Part shown: positions 1 through 5,562 of the stretch, in pieces
How positions within the stretch are numbered: position 1 is the first letter of the stretch
Layout: each line of letters begins with the position of its first letter
Assembly (NCBI GenBank): GCA_036258555.1
Contig: DATADL010000281.1
Span: 1-10,351, forward strand
Direction: 5' to 3'
Source of the DNA: JALZEG01 sp036258555
GTDB lineage: Bacteria; Actinomycetota; CADDZG01; WHSQ01
DNA: 10,351 nt
Position numbers and translations under genes: made by a program
Notes under the pieces: model-generated
What the model was told of the DNA's origin: nothing
Databases searched by the model: none
The model's input: only the letters and a program-made list of their open reading frames with translations

Positions 1-306
1 CGCGTCTTCCACTTCGACAGCGGCGCGGCCGGTCTCTACGTCGGCGGAACCGGAAACGAAGGCGACGTGATCGTGCGCGACGGGCAGAACCGCCAGCGCA
101 TCAAGCTGGACGGCGGCTACGGAGACATCTGGGTCGACGACGCGGTCGGAAACCGCCTCCTGCACTTCCAGAACGAGTTCGCGGCGCTCTACATCGGCGG
201 CAGCGGGACCGAAGGAGACGTGATCGTCCGCAACGGGGACGGCGTCGAGACGATCAAGCTCGACGGCGGGCAGGGCGACATCATCCTGTCCAATGCCGAC
301 TGCGCC
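1..306 (+). repeat. Two in-frame 153-bp tandem repeats
   Basis: Bases 1-153 and 154-306 encode two 51-residue units of the same pattern, including near-identical EGDVIVR and IKLDGG cores. The repeat starts at or before the window edge, so more copies may lie upstream. Repeat identity is clearer in the protein than in the DNA, which points to an old, selected duplication rather than a fresh one. Confidence 0.75.
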
Positions 307-696
307 GAGGAGTTCGACGTGGCGGAGGACGCACCGCCCGGCTCCGTGATGGTGATCGGCGACGACGAGCGGCTGACGCCTTCGACGACCCCCTACGACC
401 GGCGGGTCGCGGGAGTCCTGTCGGGCGCGGGTGAGTACCGGCCCGGCATCGTCCTCGGACGGCAGGCCGGCGCGACCGATCGCCCCGCGATTGCCCTCGC
501 GGGAAAGGTCTACTGCCGCGTCGACGCGACGCACGGCGCGGTCGAGAGCGGCGACCTGCTCGTCAGCTCGGCGACCCCGGGGCACGCCATGCGGGCGACC
601 GATGCGGCGCGCTGGCCGGGCGCCGTGCTCGGCAAGGCGTTGCGGCCCCTGCACGAGGGTCGGGGGCTCGTCCCCATCCTCGTGACCTTGCAGTAG
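1..696 (+). CDS. Repeat protein of unknown function, 3' part (5' end outside window)
   Basis: The frame is open from base 1 with no stop before TAG at 694-696, so this is the last 231 residues of a longer protein; the GTG at 67 is internal to the first repeat and not a convincing start. Residues 1-51 and 52-101 are two copies of a unit with the pattern (L/F)HF...LY(V/I)GG(T/S)G.EGDVIVR(D/N)G....IKLDGG.GDI. The rest (about 102-231) is a separate conserved-looking domain with PGSVMVIGDDERL, YDRRVAGVLSGAG, RPGIVLG and a final GKAL.P...GRGLVPILVTLQ. I recall this C-terminal domain ending long Gly/Asp-rich repeat proteins in several bacterial phyla, and it resembles phage-tail-type C-terminal domains, but no function is known to me. 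The short Gly-rich units suggest a beta-strand-rich, possibly beta-helical fold (inference). No signal peptide or membrane segment is seen in the visible part. It is convergent with the small Cys-rich gene at 752-973. Confidence 0.85.
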   Translation, partial: RVFHFDSGAAGLYVGGTGNEGDVIVRDGQNRQRIKLDGGYGDIWVDDAVGNRLLHFQNEFAALYIGGSGTEGDVIVRNGDGVETIKLDGGQGDIILSNADCAEEFDVAEDAPPGSVMVIGDDERLTPSTTPYDRRVAGVLSGAGEYRPGIVLGRQAGATDRPAIALAGKVYCRVDATHGAVESGDLLVSSATPGHAMRATDAARWPGAVLGKALRPLHEGRGLVPILVTLQ

Positions 697-787
697 CCGT
701 CGTATTTCAGCCCGCCCGCGAGGCCTCGCCTCGCGGTAGCCCCCGTCGTCTTCAGCCCGCCTGGGAGACGTCGCCTCCGGGTGGGGC
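697..787. repeat. Pair of diverged ~44-bp direct repeats with hairpin potential
   Basis: Copy 1 is 697-740 and copy 2 is 743-787. Both begin CCGTCGT, continue TTCAGCCCGCC, and carry a hairpin region with GAG-C-TCGCCTC followed by a GG. Copy 1 lies in the gap after the repeat-protein gene. Copy 2 supplies the stop codon and last codons of the minus-strand gene at 752-973. The arrangement resembles small dispersed intergenic palindromes of the REP type, but with only one pair visible that is inference. Confidence 0.6.
717..735. terminator. Perfect 8-bp hairpin between convergent genes, possible terminator
   Basis: Arms CGCGAGGC (717-724) and GCCTCGCG (728-735) are exact reverse complements around a 3-base loop. 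It starts 20 bases past the TAG of the upstream plus-strand gene, the right place for a transcription terminator. There is no T-run on either side, so a classic Rho-independent terminator is not demonstrated. The hairpin is part of copy 1 of the direct repeat. Confidence 0.45.
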
Positions 788-973
788 CTGGGAGTCGCGC
801 GGGCGGAACCTGAGCACGGGGATCAGCCCGGCCCCCGCGAGCGTCTGTAGCGGGGGGTCGAGCTCGTCCTCGATCTCGACCGCGGTCGACTGGGGGCGCA
901 ACAGCGCCGTCACCAGGCAGTCGTCACAGTGCTCGCTGCGGTACATCTGGCACTCCGAGCAGTCGATCCTCAC
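752..973 (-). CDS. Small Cys-rich protein (two CxxC pairs), function unknown
   Basis: This gene encodes 73 residues. Near the N terminus it has C5-SE-C8 and C16-DD-C19, a compact four-cysteine arrangement suited to binding a metal (zinc or iron) or to redox chemistry. It is followed by a short acidic stretch (EIEDELD, 33-39) and a basic segment LRFRPRD (54-60). I recall similar small proteins in many actinobacteria, without a known function. The GTG at 973 is chosen because a strong ribosome binding site GGAGGAGGT (986-978) sits just before it. An upstream GTG at 1015 lies immediately next to the predicted -10 element and would be untranscribed or lack a leader. The gene follows the NYN gene on the same strand but is separated by a hairpin and its own promoter, so it is probably transcribed separately. 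The promoter pattern suggests induction by DNA damage. The 3' end overlaps the second copy of a direct repeat. Confidence 0.85.
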   Translation of the reverse strand: MRIDCSECQMYRSEHCDDCLVTALLRPQSTAVEIEDELDPPLQTLAGAGLIPVLRFRPRDSQAPPGGDVSQAG

Positions 974-977
974 GGCT

Positions 978-986
978 ACCTCCTCC
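978..986 (-). promoter_or_regulatory. Strong ribosome binding site fixing the GTG start at 973
   Basis: On the minus strand GGAGGAGGT precedes the GTG; its first GGAGG is 8 bases from the start codon. It decides between this start and the upstream GTG at 1015, which has no comparable site. Confidence 0.8.
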
Positions 987-1015
987 GGCGCGGGGCCTCT
1001 CTCTACCTGCCCCAC

Positions 1016-1038
1016 ACGCTAGAGAGGGGGTACGACAC
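1016..1038 (-). promoter_or_regulatory. RecA-NDp/PafBC-like promoter for the Cys-rich gene
   Basis: Read on the minus strand, TGTC (1037-1034) is followed after exactly 12 bases by TAGCGT (1021-1016), and the bases before it read TCTC. The LexA-independent damage promoter described for mycobacterial recA has, as I remember it, TGTC, 12 bases including a final TCTC, then TAGTGT; the spacing and most key bases agree. In mycobacteria this class depends on the PafBC activator. A start of transcription near 1009 would give a leader of roughly 36 bases containing the strong ribosome binding site. The match is visible; the regulation is inferred. Confidence 0.6.
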
Positions 1039-1061
1039 TTTTCGCGCGGATCTCCGGTCGT

Positions 1062-1084
1062 TTCCTCCCGTTTTCCGGGAGGAA
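1062..1084. terminator. Perfect 9-bp hairpin after the NYN gene, likely operon end
   Basis: Plus-strand arms TTCCTCCCG (1062-1070) and CGGGAGGAA (1076-1084) pair perfectly around a 5-base loop. On the minus strand it begins 18 bases after the TAG of the NYN gene and ends before the promoter at 1038, so it separates the four-gene operon from the Cys-rich gene. No downstream T-run is present, as is common for actinobacterial terminators. Confidence 0.55.
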
Positions 1085-1102
1085 TCGACCAAAGTTGCAG
1101 GG

Positions 1103-2302
1103 CTAGCGGGCCAGGTCCAGCAGCTGCGCCGCCACCGCGATCGTGGCGCCCTCGGCGCCCGCACGTTCCTGGAGCTCCCGGTCCCCCGTCACCACCACGA
1201 CCGGGTCGGGCGGCAGGGACGCCAGCTTCGCGATCAGGTGGTCGTCGGCCGTCTCGCCGGGCCGCGAGTACTCGACGCGCACCCGGGTCCGTCCCAGCCG
1301 CGACCGGCCCGGCGGGACGTCGGACCCGTCGAACACGACGGTCGTGGGGACGTTCTTGCGCAGGGCCAGCCTCTCGAGCTGCTCGACCAGGCGCTCGCGC
1401 TGCGAGGGGAGGTCCAGGTCCGGGAAGCCGGCGGGCGACTTCGTCACGTTGTAGCCGTCGACGAGCAGGTGGACTCCCGGCGCGTCGAGCCACGTGTCCA
1501 GCGTCAGCGGGTCGTCCTCGAACCGCCCCGCCGGCACGGGGAGCGGACGGCGAGGACCCGCGGGGGCCGGCGTCGACGCGCGCGACCGCTTCGGCTGCGT
1601 CGCCTTCGCGAGCTCGGCCTCGAGCTCCGAGATCCGCCGCCGCGCAGCGGCGAGCTCCTTGCGCGCGTCCCGCAGCCGGCGCGTCGCCTCCTTCTCGCGC
1701 CCCGCCGCCGCGGCCACGTCCTTGCGCGCCCGGCGCTCGGCCTTCTCCGCACCGGCCCGCGCGCTCTCGGCATCCGCGCGCGCCCTCTCGGCCTCGGACG
1801 CAGCCGCCGACGTCTCGGCGCGCGCGGCCGCGAGCTCCTTGCGCAGCTCCTGCACGGCGGCGCGCTCGTCCTCGACCGACTTGCGCGACGTCTCCTTGAC
1901 GCGCCTGGCCTCCTCCCGCGCGGCCGCCGTCTTCTGCGTCTCGCGCTCGAGCGCGGCGCGCAGGCGCTGCTCGGGGTCGGGCTTCGTCGACGCCGGCTGC
2001 GCCGGCCCGGCGACGCGTGCGACCTCGTCCTCCCACCCGTCCGCGCGCGCCGCAGCGACGCGCAACGCCCCCTCCTGCTTCTTCGGCAGCCCTGGGGAGT
2101 CGTCCAACCACTGCAGCACGAGGCCGCGCGCGGCCTCGTCGTCGAGCAGCCGCAGGATCTCGTCCGCGTGAGACATCAACGTCTTCTGGTGGAAGTTGCG
2201 GAAGCGGCGGAGCTCCGGCGGCAGGTCGAGGGCGGGGGCCGCGCGCATGTAGGCCCCCAACGCCTTGACGAGAACCGGGACCGCCGCGTCGGGAAGCGCC
2301 AT
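1103..2302 (-). CDS. YacP-like NYN-domain protein with long coiled coil (putative RNase)
   Basis: This gene encodes 399 residues in three parts. Residues 1-100 form a helical N-terminal region (PELRRFRNFHQKTL). Residues about 108-235 are an Ala/Glu/Arg-rich segment with heptad-like periodicity, predicted coiled coil. Residues about 275-399 are a NYN domain of the YacP type. NYN domains have a PIN-like nuclease fold; the expected acidic and polar residues are visible as VDGYNV (D282, N285), FDGSD (D325, D328), PGETADDHL (E350, D353, D354) and TGDRELQERA (D374). YacP-like proteins are linked to RNA processing (B. subtilis Rae1/YacP cleaves mRNA on the ribosome), so this is probably a cytoplasmic RNA-acting nuclease with an oligomerising or scaffold arm; the target is unknown. 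The ATG at 2302 follows the TGA of the CaiB-type gene after one base (TGAGATG), with no clear ribosome binding site, which points to translational coupling. A hairpin 18 bases after its stop probably ends the operon. Confidence 0.85.
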   Translation of the reverse strand: MALPDAAVPVLVKALGAYMRAAPALDLPPELRRFRNFHQKTLMSHADEILRLLDDEAARGLVLQWLDDSPGLPKKQEGALRVAAARADGWEDEVARVAGPAQPASTKPDPEQRLRAALERETQKTAAAREEARRVKETSRKSVEDERAAVQELRKELAAARAETSAAASEAERARADAESARAGAEKAERRARKDVAAAAGREKEATRRLRDARKELAAARRRISELEAELAKATQPKRSRASTPAPAGPRRPLPVPAGRFEDDPLTLDTWLDAPGVHLLVDGYNVTKSPAGFPDLDLPSQRERLVEQLERLALRKNVPTTVVFDGSDVPPGRSRLGRTRVRVEYSRPGETADDHLIAKLASLPPDPVVVVTGDRELQERAGAEGATIAVAAQLLDLAR

Positions 2303-2303
2303 C

Positions 2304-3485
2304 TCAGACCGCGCCGCGAGCGCGGAGCCCGGCCACCCGCGCCGCGTCGAGCCCCGCCGCGGACAACACTTCGTCCGTGTGCTCGCCGAGCTCGGGCGGC
2401 GGCCGTCGCGCCGCGTTCCCGGGAGCGCCCGCCAGCTTCACCGGGATCCCGACGTGACGCCACGGGGTCCCGTCGGCGAGCGGTGCTTCGACGAGCATCT
2501 CCCGATGCAGGACCTGCTCGTCGGCGAACGCCTCCGCGAGGTCGTTCACGGGCGCGACGCAGACGTCTGCCTCGCCGAAGTGCTCCATCCACTCGGCGCG
2601 CGTCCGGCTCGAGAACAGCTCCTCGAGCGCGGCCACGACCTCGTCTCGCCGCTCCCCCACCGCGAAGCCGTCGCCCTCGAGGTCGGGGCGATCGACCGCG
2701 CGACACAAGGCCACCCAGAACTGCGGCTCGAGAGCGCCGACCGCGAGCCACCCGTCCGAGGCGGGATAGACCCGGTAGCAGGGGTATGCGCCCGAGAGAT
2801 GCATCTCCCCGCGCCGCGGCACGGCCCCCGTTGCGAAGAAGGAAGCGGCATGGATCGACAGCCACGAGACGAGCCCGTCCGTCATCGAGACGTCGCAGAA
2901 GTCGCCCTCGCCGGTCGCGTCCCTCTTGCGGAGCGCCGCCAGGATCGCGATGACGGCCGCCATGCCTCCGCCGGCGAGGTCCCCGATCTGGACACCGGGC
3001 ACGACCGGGCGCCCACCGGGCTCGCCGATGATCCCGAGGACACCGGAGTAGGCGGCGTAGTCGACGTCGTGGCCCGCCGCCGTCGCGCGCGGGCCGTCCT
3101 GTCCGTAGCCCGTGATCGCGCAGTAGACGAGCCCGGGGTGGAGCTTCGACAGCGACGCCCACCCGACGCCGAGACGCTCCATGACGCCCGGGCGGAAGGA
3201 CTCGACGACGACGTCGAAGGACGGGACGAGCTCCTCGAACACCGCGCGGCCCTCGGGCATCTTGAGGTTCAACGTGATCGACCGCTTGTTGCGGTTCAGC
3301 GCTATGTGGTTCGCCGAGACGTCGCCGACCATCGGGGGCATCACGCGGATGTAGTCGCCGCGGCCCGGCTCCTCGACCTTGACGACGTCTGCACCGAGGT
3401 CCGCGAGCAGGCACGTCGCGTACCCACCGGGCAGCAAGCGGGTCAGGTCCAGGACGCGCAGGCCCTCGAGGGGCCCGCCGCTCAC
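2304..3485 (-). CDS. CaiB/BaiF (class III CoA-transferase) family protein, probable alpha-methylacyl-CoA racemase
   Basis: This gene encodes 393 residues, a normal length for the family. It opens with LEGLRVLDLTRLLPG and contains LADLGADVVKVEEP (28-40), ALNRNKRSITLNLK (62-75) and a C-terminal PPPELGEHTDEVL. The GHDVDYAAYSG motif with H139, the catalytic aspartate D169 in GDLAGGG, and E253 in GALEPQF match the His/Asp/Glu set of mycobacterial alpha-methylacyl-CoA racemase, including the 30-residue His-Asp spacing. That enzyme epimerises 2-methyl-branched acyl-CoA thioesters by 1,1-proton transfer so they can enter beta-oxidation. A true CoA-transferase role cannot be excluded, since the aspartate is shared. 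The GTG at 3485 overlaps the TGA of the preceding zinc-ribbon gene by 4 bp, and the downstream NYN gene starts one base after the stop. No neighbour is a fatty-acid gene, so the physiological substrate is not indicated by context. Confidence 0.85.
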   Translation of the reverse strand: MSGGPLEGLRVLDLTRLLPGGYATCLLADLGADVVKVEEPGRGDYIRVMPPMVGDVSANHIALNRNKRSITLNLKMPEGRAVFEELVPSFDVVVESFRPGVMERLGVGWASLSKLHPGLVYCAITGYGQDGPRATAAGHDVDYAAYSGVLGIIGEPGGRPVVPGVQIGDLAGGGMAAVIAILAALRKRDATGEGDFCDVSMTDGLVSWLSIHAASFFATGAVPRRGEMHLSGAYPCYRVYPASDGWLAVGALEPQFWVALCRAVDRPDLEGDGFAVGERRDEVVAALEELFSSRTRAEWMEHFGEADVCVAPVNDLAEAFADEQVLHREMLVEAPLADGTPWRHVGIPVKLAGAPGNAARRPPPELGEHTDEVLSAAGLDAARVAGLRARGAV

Positions 3486-3694
3486 GCGCTCTCCCCGGCG
3501 GCGGGGACCTCCGCTACCTGGTCGGCCGAGCCGCACCAGCGGCAGACGACCTTCTCGACGCGGTGCTCGAGCACCTCTTCCTCCTCGACGCGCGGCTCGC
3601 CGCCGAGCGTGAAGTGGACGAAGCTCTTGAGCCTCTTGGTCTCGACGACGTCGAAGCGCGTCTTGTTGCCGCACCCGTCACAGCGATAGCTCAC
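3482..3694 (-). CDS. Small zinc-ribbon protein, function unknown
   Basis: This gene encodes 70 residues with two zinc knuckles: C5-DG-C8 near the N terminus and C51-RW-C54 near the C terminus, separated by a segment rich in charged residues (KTRFDVVETKRLKSF, then an EEEE run at 37-40). Four cysteines in two CxxC pairs about 43 residues apart are typical of a zinc ribbon fold. I know similar short proteins from actinobacteria but no function. Its GTG at 3694 overlaps the TGA of the phosphatase gene by 4 bp, and its own TGA overlaps the GTG of the next gene by 4 bp, so it is locked into the operon. GAGG lies about 10 bases before the start. The same strand also carries a much longer open frame upstream of this GTG, which is only a shadow of the phosphatase gene. 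Confidence 0.8.
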   Translation of the reverse strand: MSYRCDGCGNKTRFDVVETKRLKSFVHFTLGGEPRVEEEEVLEHRVEKVVCRWCGSADQVAEVPAAGESA

Positions 3695-5493
3695 GGGTGG
3701 CCGTCCTCTATGCAGACGAGCGCGAACACGACCGTGTCGTCGTTGATCTCGCCGAAGGACTGCGCGTCGCCGAACACGCGCTGCGTGAGGACCTCGGCGG
3801 AGGCGCCGGGCGCGTGTCGAGCGAGCGACTCGATCACGCGCTCGCGCCCGTAGAGCTCGTCGCCGCGCCGCGCCTCGACGAGGCCGTCGGTGAACGCGAG
3901 CATCGCGTCGCGGGGGCCGAGGACGAACGAGGTCTGGTCGAACGACTGGTCGGCGAACGCGCCCACGATCGTCCCCGAGAGACCGACGGCTTCGACCTCG
4001 TCGGCGCCGGCCCGGTAGATCAGAGGAGGTGGGTGCCCGCCGACCGCGATCGTGAGCTTCCGCTCGTCGGGGTCGAACAGCGCGTACATCAACGTCGCGA
4101 AGCGATCCTCGCCGAACCCCGTCACGAGCGCGTTGTTGAGGTGGTACAGGACGGACGCCGGCTGCGCGTTGCGGATCGCGAACGCGCGCAGCATGTACTT
4201 CGCCATCGCGGTGTACGCGGCCGCCTCGGCCCCCTTGCCCGACACGTCGCCGACGACGATCGCGAAGGACCCGTCGCCCAGGTCGAAGACGTCGAAGAAG
4301 TCGCCGCCGATGTCGGCCTCGCCGCTCGCCGGCTCGTAGACCGCGGCCGACTCGTAGCCCTCCATCTCGGGCAGCTCCGTCGCGAGGAGCCCCTCCTGGA
4401 GGCTGCGCGCGACGCTCCTCTGGCGCTCGAAGCGCTGCGCGTTCTCCAGCGCGGTCGCCGCCTGCGCCGCGAGCACCTGCAGCGCCTCCGCCTCGTCGGC
4501 GCCGGCGGGCGGGTCCCACGAGAAGAACAGCACGACGGCGCCCGTCATCGGGGGCTCGGCGCGCTGGATGGGGGCCGCCACCGCGGCCGTCCCGGCGGCG
4601 CCCGCTCCGAGGTGCTCGGCGAGGTCCTTCACGACGACGATCTCGCCGGCGAGCAGGGCGCGCCACGGATCGCGCGTCAGGTCGAGGCGTGCCGCGGCCT
4701 CCGCGAGCCGAGGAGGTTGCCTTCCGTAGCTCCCGGCCGCTACGAGGCTGCTCTGCGTCGAATCGAGGAAGTACACCGCCGCGGACTCCGCGGAGAGCAG
4801 CTGCACGGCGCCGGCCGCGACCTCCTCCACCACGGCCGCGAGCCGCAGCTTCGACCCGACGCGCAACCCGACGGTGCGCAGGTCGGCGAGCAGGTTGAAC
4901 CGCCGCGCCGAGGCGAGCGCGGTCGCGAGCTGGCGCGCTATCCCGCGGGCGAGCGCCTGGTCCTTCGTGGTGAAGTCGCGCGGCTCCGCGAACTCGATGC
5001 CGAGGCCCCCGAGGTCCTCGCCCCACCGCTGGAGCGGCAGCCCGATGTAGGCGCTCACGCCTCGCTCCGCCGCTCGCCGGGCGACGACCGGGTCCTCGGT
5101 CGACGTGTCGGAGATCACGACGGGGGCGCGCTGCTCGAGCGCGCGCCGCAACAGCGGGAGGCCCTCCGGAGTGGCCGAGAGGTTCTGCCGGTCCGCCGCC
5201 TCCTCCTCGTCGTAGCCGTAGTGGGCGTGGATGGCGAACCGCCCGCTGTCGGCGTCCCACGTCGCGGCGAAGCAGCGGGACGCGCCCAGCAGCGCGGGCA
5301 CGAGCCGGACCGCGAGGTCCATCGTCTCCTCGACCGACTTCACGTCCGCCAGCGCCCCGGAGAGCCCGAGGAGGGCGTGCGCGACCTCGGACTCCTCGCG
5401 CAGGGTCTGGAGGGTCTGCTCCTGGTCGAGCACCCGCTGCTCGGCGGGGACGTCCGGCCCCCTCTCGGCCATCTCTCGCACCATGCCCGCCAT
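3691..5493 (-). CDS. GAF-GAF-PP2C (SpoIIE/RsbU-type) serine phosphatase
   Basis: This gene encodes about 600 residues, with no membrane segment seen. A first GAF-like sensor domain covers roughly 40-198, a second 205-355, then a PPM/SpoIIE phosphatase domain 378-597. The metal-binding motifs of the PPM family are intact: DIGGDFFD (394-401, D398), VVGDVSGKG (413-421, D416), FTDGLVEAR (534-542, D536) and NDDTVV (584-589, D585/D586). Such proteins usually dephosphorylate an anti-anti-sigma factor (RsbV/SpoIIAA type) to free a stress sigma factor, with the GAF domains sensing a small molecule or redox cue. No kinase, STAS protein or sigma factor is present in the window, so the partner is unknown. 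Starts at 5493, 5484 and 5472 are all possible ATGs; 5493 is used, without a strong ribosome binding site to decide. It heads a four-gene operon and is divergent from the LexA-box nuclease gene with 69 bp between start codons. Confidence 0.88.
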   Translation of the reverse strand: MAGMVREMAERGPDVPAEQRVLDQEQTLQTLREESEVAHALLGLSGALADVKSVEETMDLAVRLVPALLGASRCFAATWDADSGRFAIHAHYGYDEEEAADRQNLSATPEGLPLLRRALEQRAPVVISDTSTEDPVVARRAAERGVSAYIGLPLQRWGEDLGGLGIEFAEPRDFTTKDQALARGIARQLATALASARRFNLLADLRTVGLRVGSKLRLAAVVEEVAAGAVQLLSAESAAVYFLDSTQSSLVAAGSYGRQPPRLAEAAARLDLTRDPWRALLAGEIVVVKDLAEHLGAGAAGTAAVAAPIQRAEPPMTGAVVLFFSWDPPAGADEAEALQVLAAQAATALENAQRFERQRSVARSLQEGLLATELPEMEGYESAAVYEPASGEADIGGDFFDVFDLGDGSFAIVVGDVSGKGAEAAAYTAMAKYMLRAFAIRNAQPASVLYHLNNALVTGFGEDRFATLMYALFDPDERKLTIAVGGHPPPLIYRAGADEVEAVGLSGTIVGAFADQSFDQTSFVLGPRDAMLAFTDGLVEARRGDELYGRERVIESLARHAPGASAEVLTQRVFGDAQSFGEINDDTVVFALVCIEDGHP

Positions 5494-5526
5494 GCTAGCC
5501 GTGGCCGCCTCGGGGGCCGTCTGGGC

Positions 5527-5556
5527 TTGCGGTACCGAACATATGTTCGCTATCGT
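5527..5556 (+). promoter_or_regulatory. Probable promoter of the exonuclease/GIY-YIG gene, possibly leaderless
   Basis: TTGCGG (5527-5532) and TATCGT (5551-5556) are separated by 18 bases, an acceptable sigma-70-type spacing. Transcription from this -10 would start at about 5562-5564, at the ATG at 5563. No good ribosome binding site lies before that ATG. Together these suggest a leaderless mRNA, which is common in actinobacteria. The LexA palindrome fills the spacer. Confidence 0.55.
5536..5549. promoter_or_regulatory. LexA (SOS) box
   Basis: The 14-base sequence CGAACATATGTTCG is a perfect palindrome and fits the Gram-positive/actinobacterial LexA consensus CGAAC-N4-GTTCG. It lies 14 bases before the start codon of a repair-type nuclease, between the putative -35 and -10, where a bound repressor would block RNA polymerase. 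Being symmetrical and only 43 bases from the start of the divergent phosphatase gene, it could also affect that operon. Confidence 0.85.
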
Positions 5557-5562
5557 CCTGGG

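Noticed and set aside
974..1015. Earlier GTG start (1015) for the Cys-rich protein
   Set aside because: It lies directly against the predicted -10 and lacks a ribosome binding site, whereas GTG 973 has an excellent one.
929..2953. 674-residue open frame on the plus strand
   Set aside because: It runs antisense through the NYN and CaiB-type genes, is Arg/Pro/Ala-rich low complexity and has no recognisable motif; a GC-rich shadow frame.
3695..5260. Large minus-strand frame continuous with the zinc-ribbon protein
   Set aside because: The upstream part is an Arg-rich shadow of the phosphatase in another frame; the real gene starts at GTG 3694 with a 4-bp overlap.
3697..5562. 622-codon upstream extension of the exonuclease frame
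   Set aside because: It is antisense to the intact GAF-PP2C gene; the DnaQ domain begins right after the ATG at 5563, where promoter and LexA box also fit.
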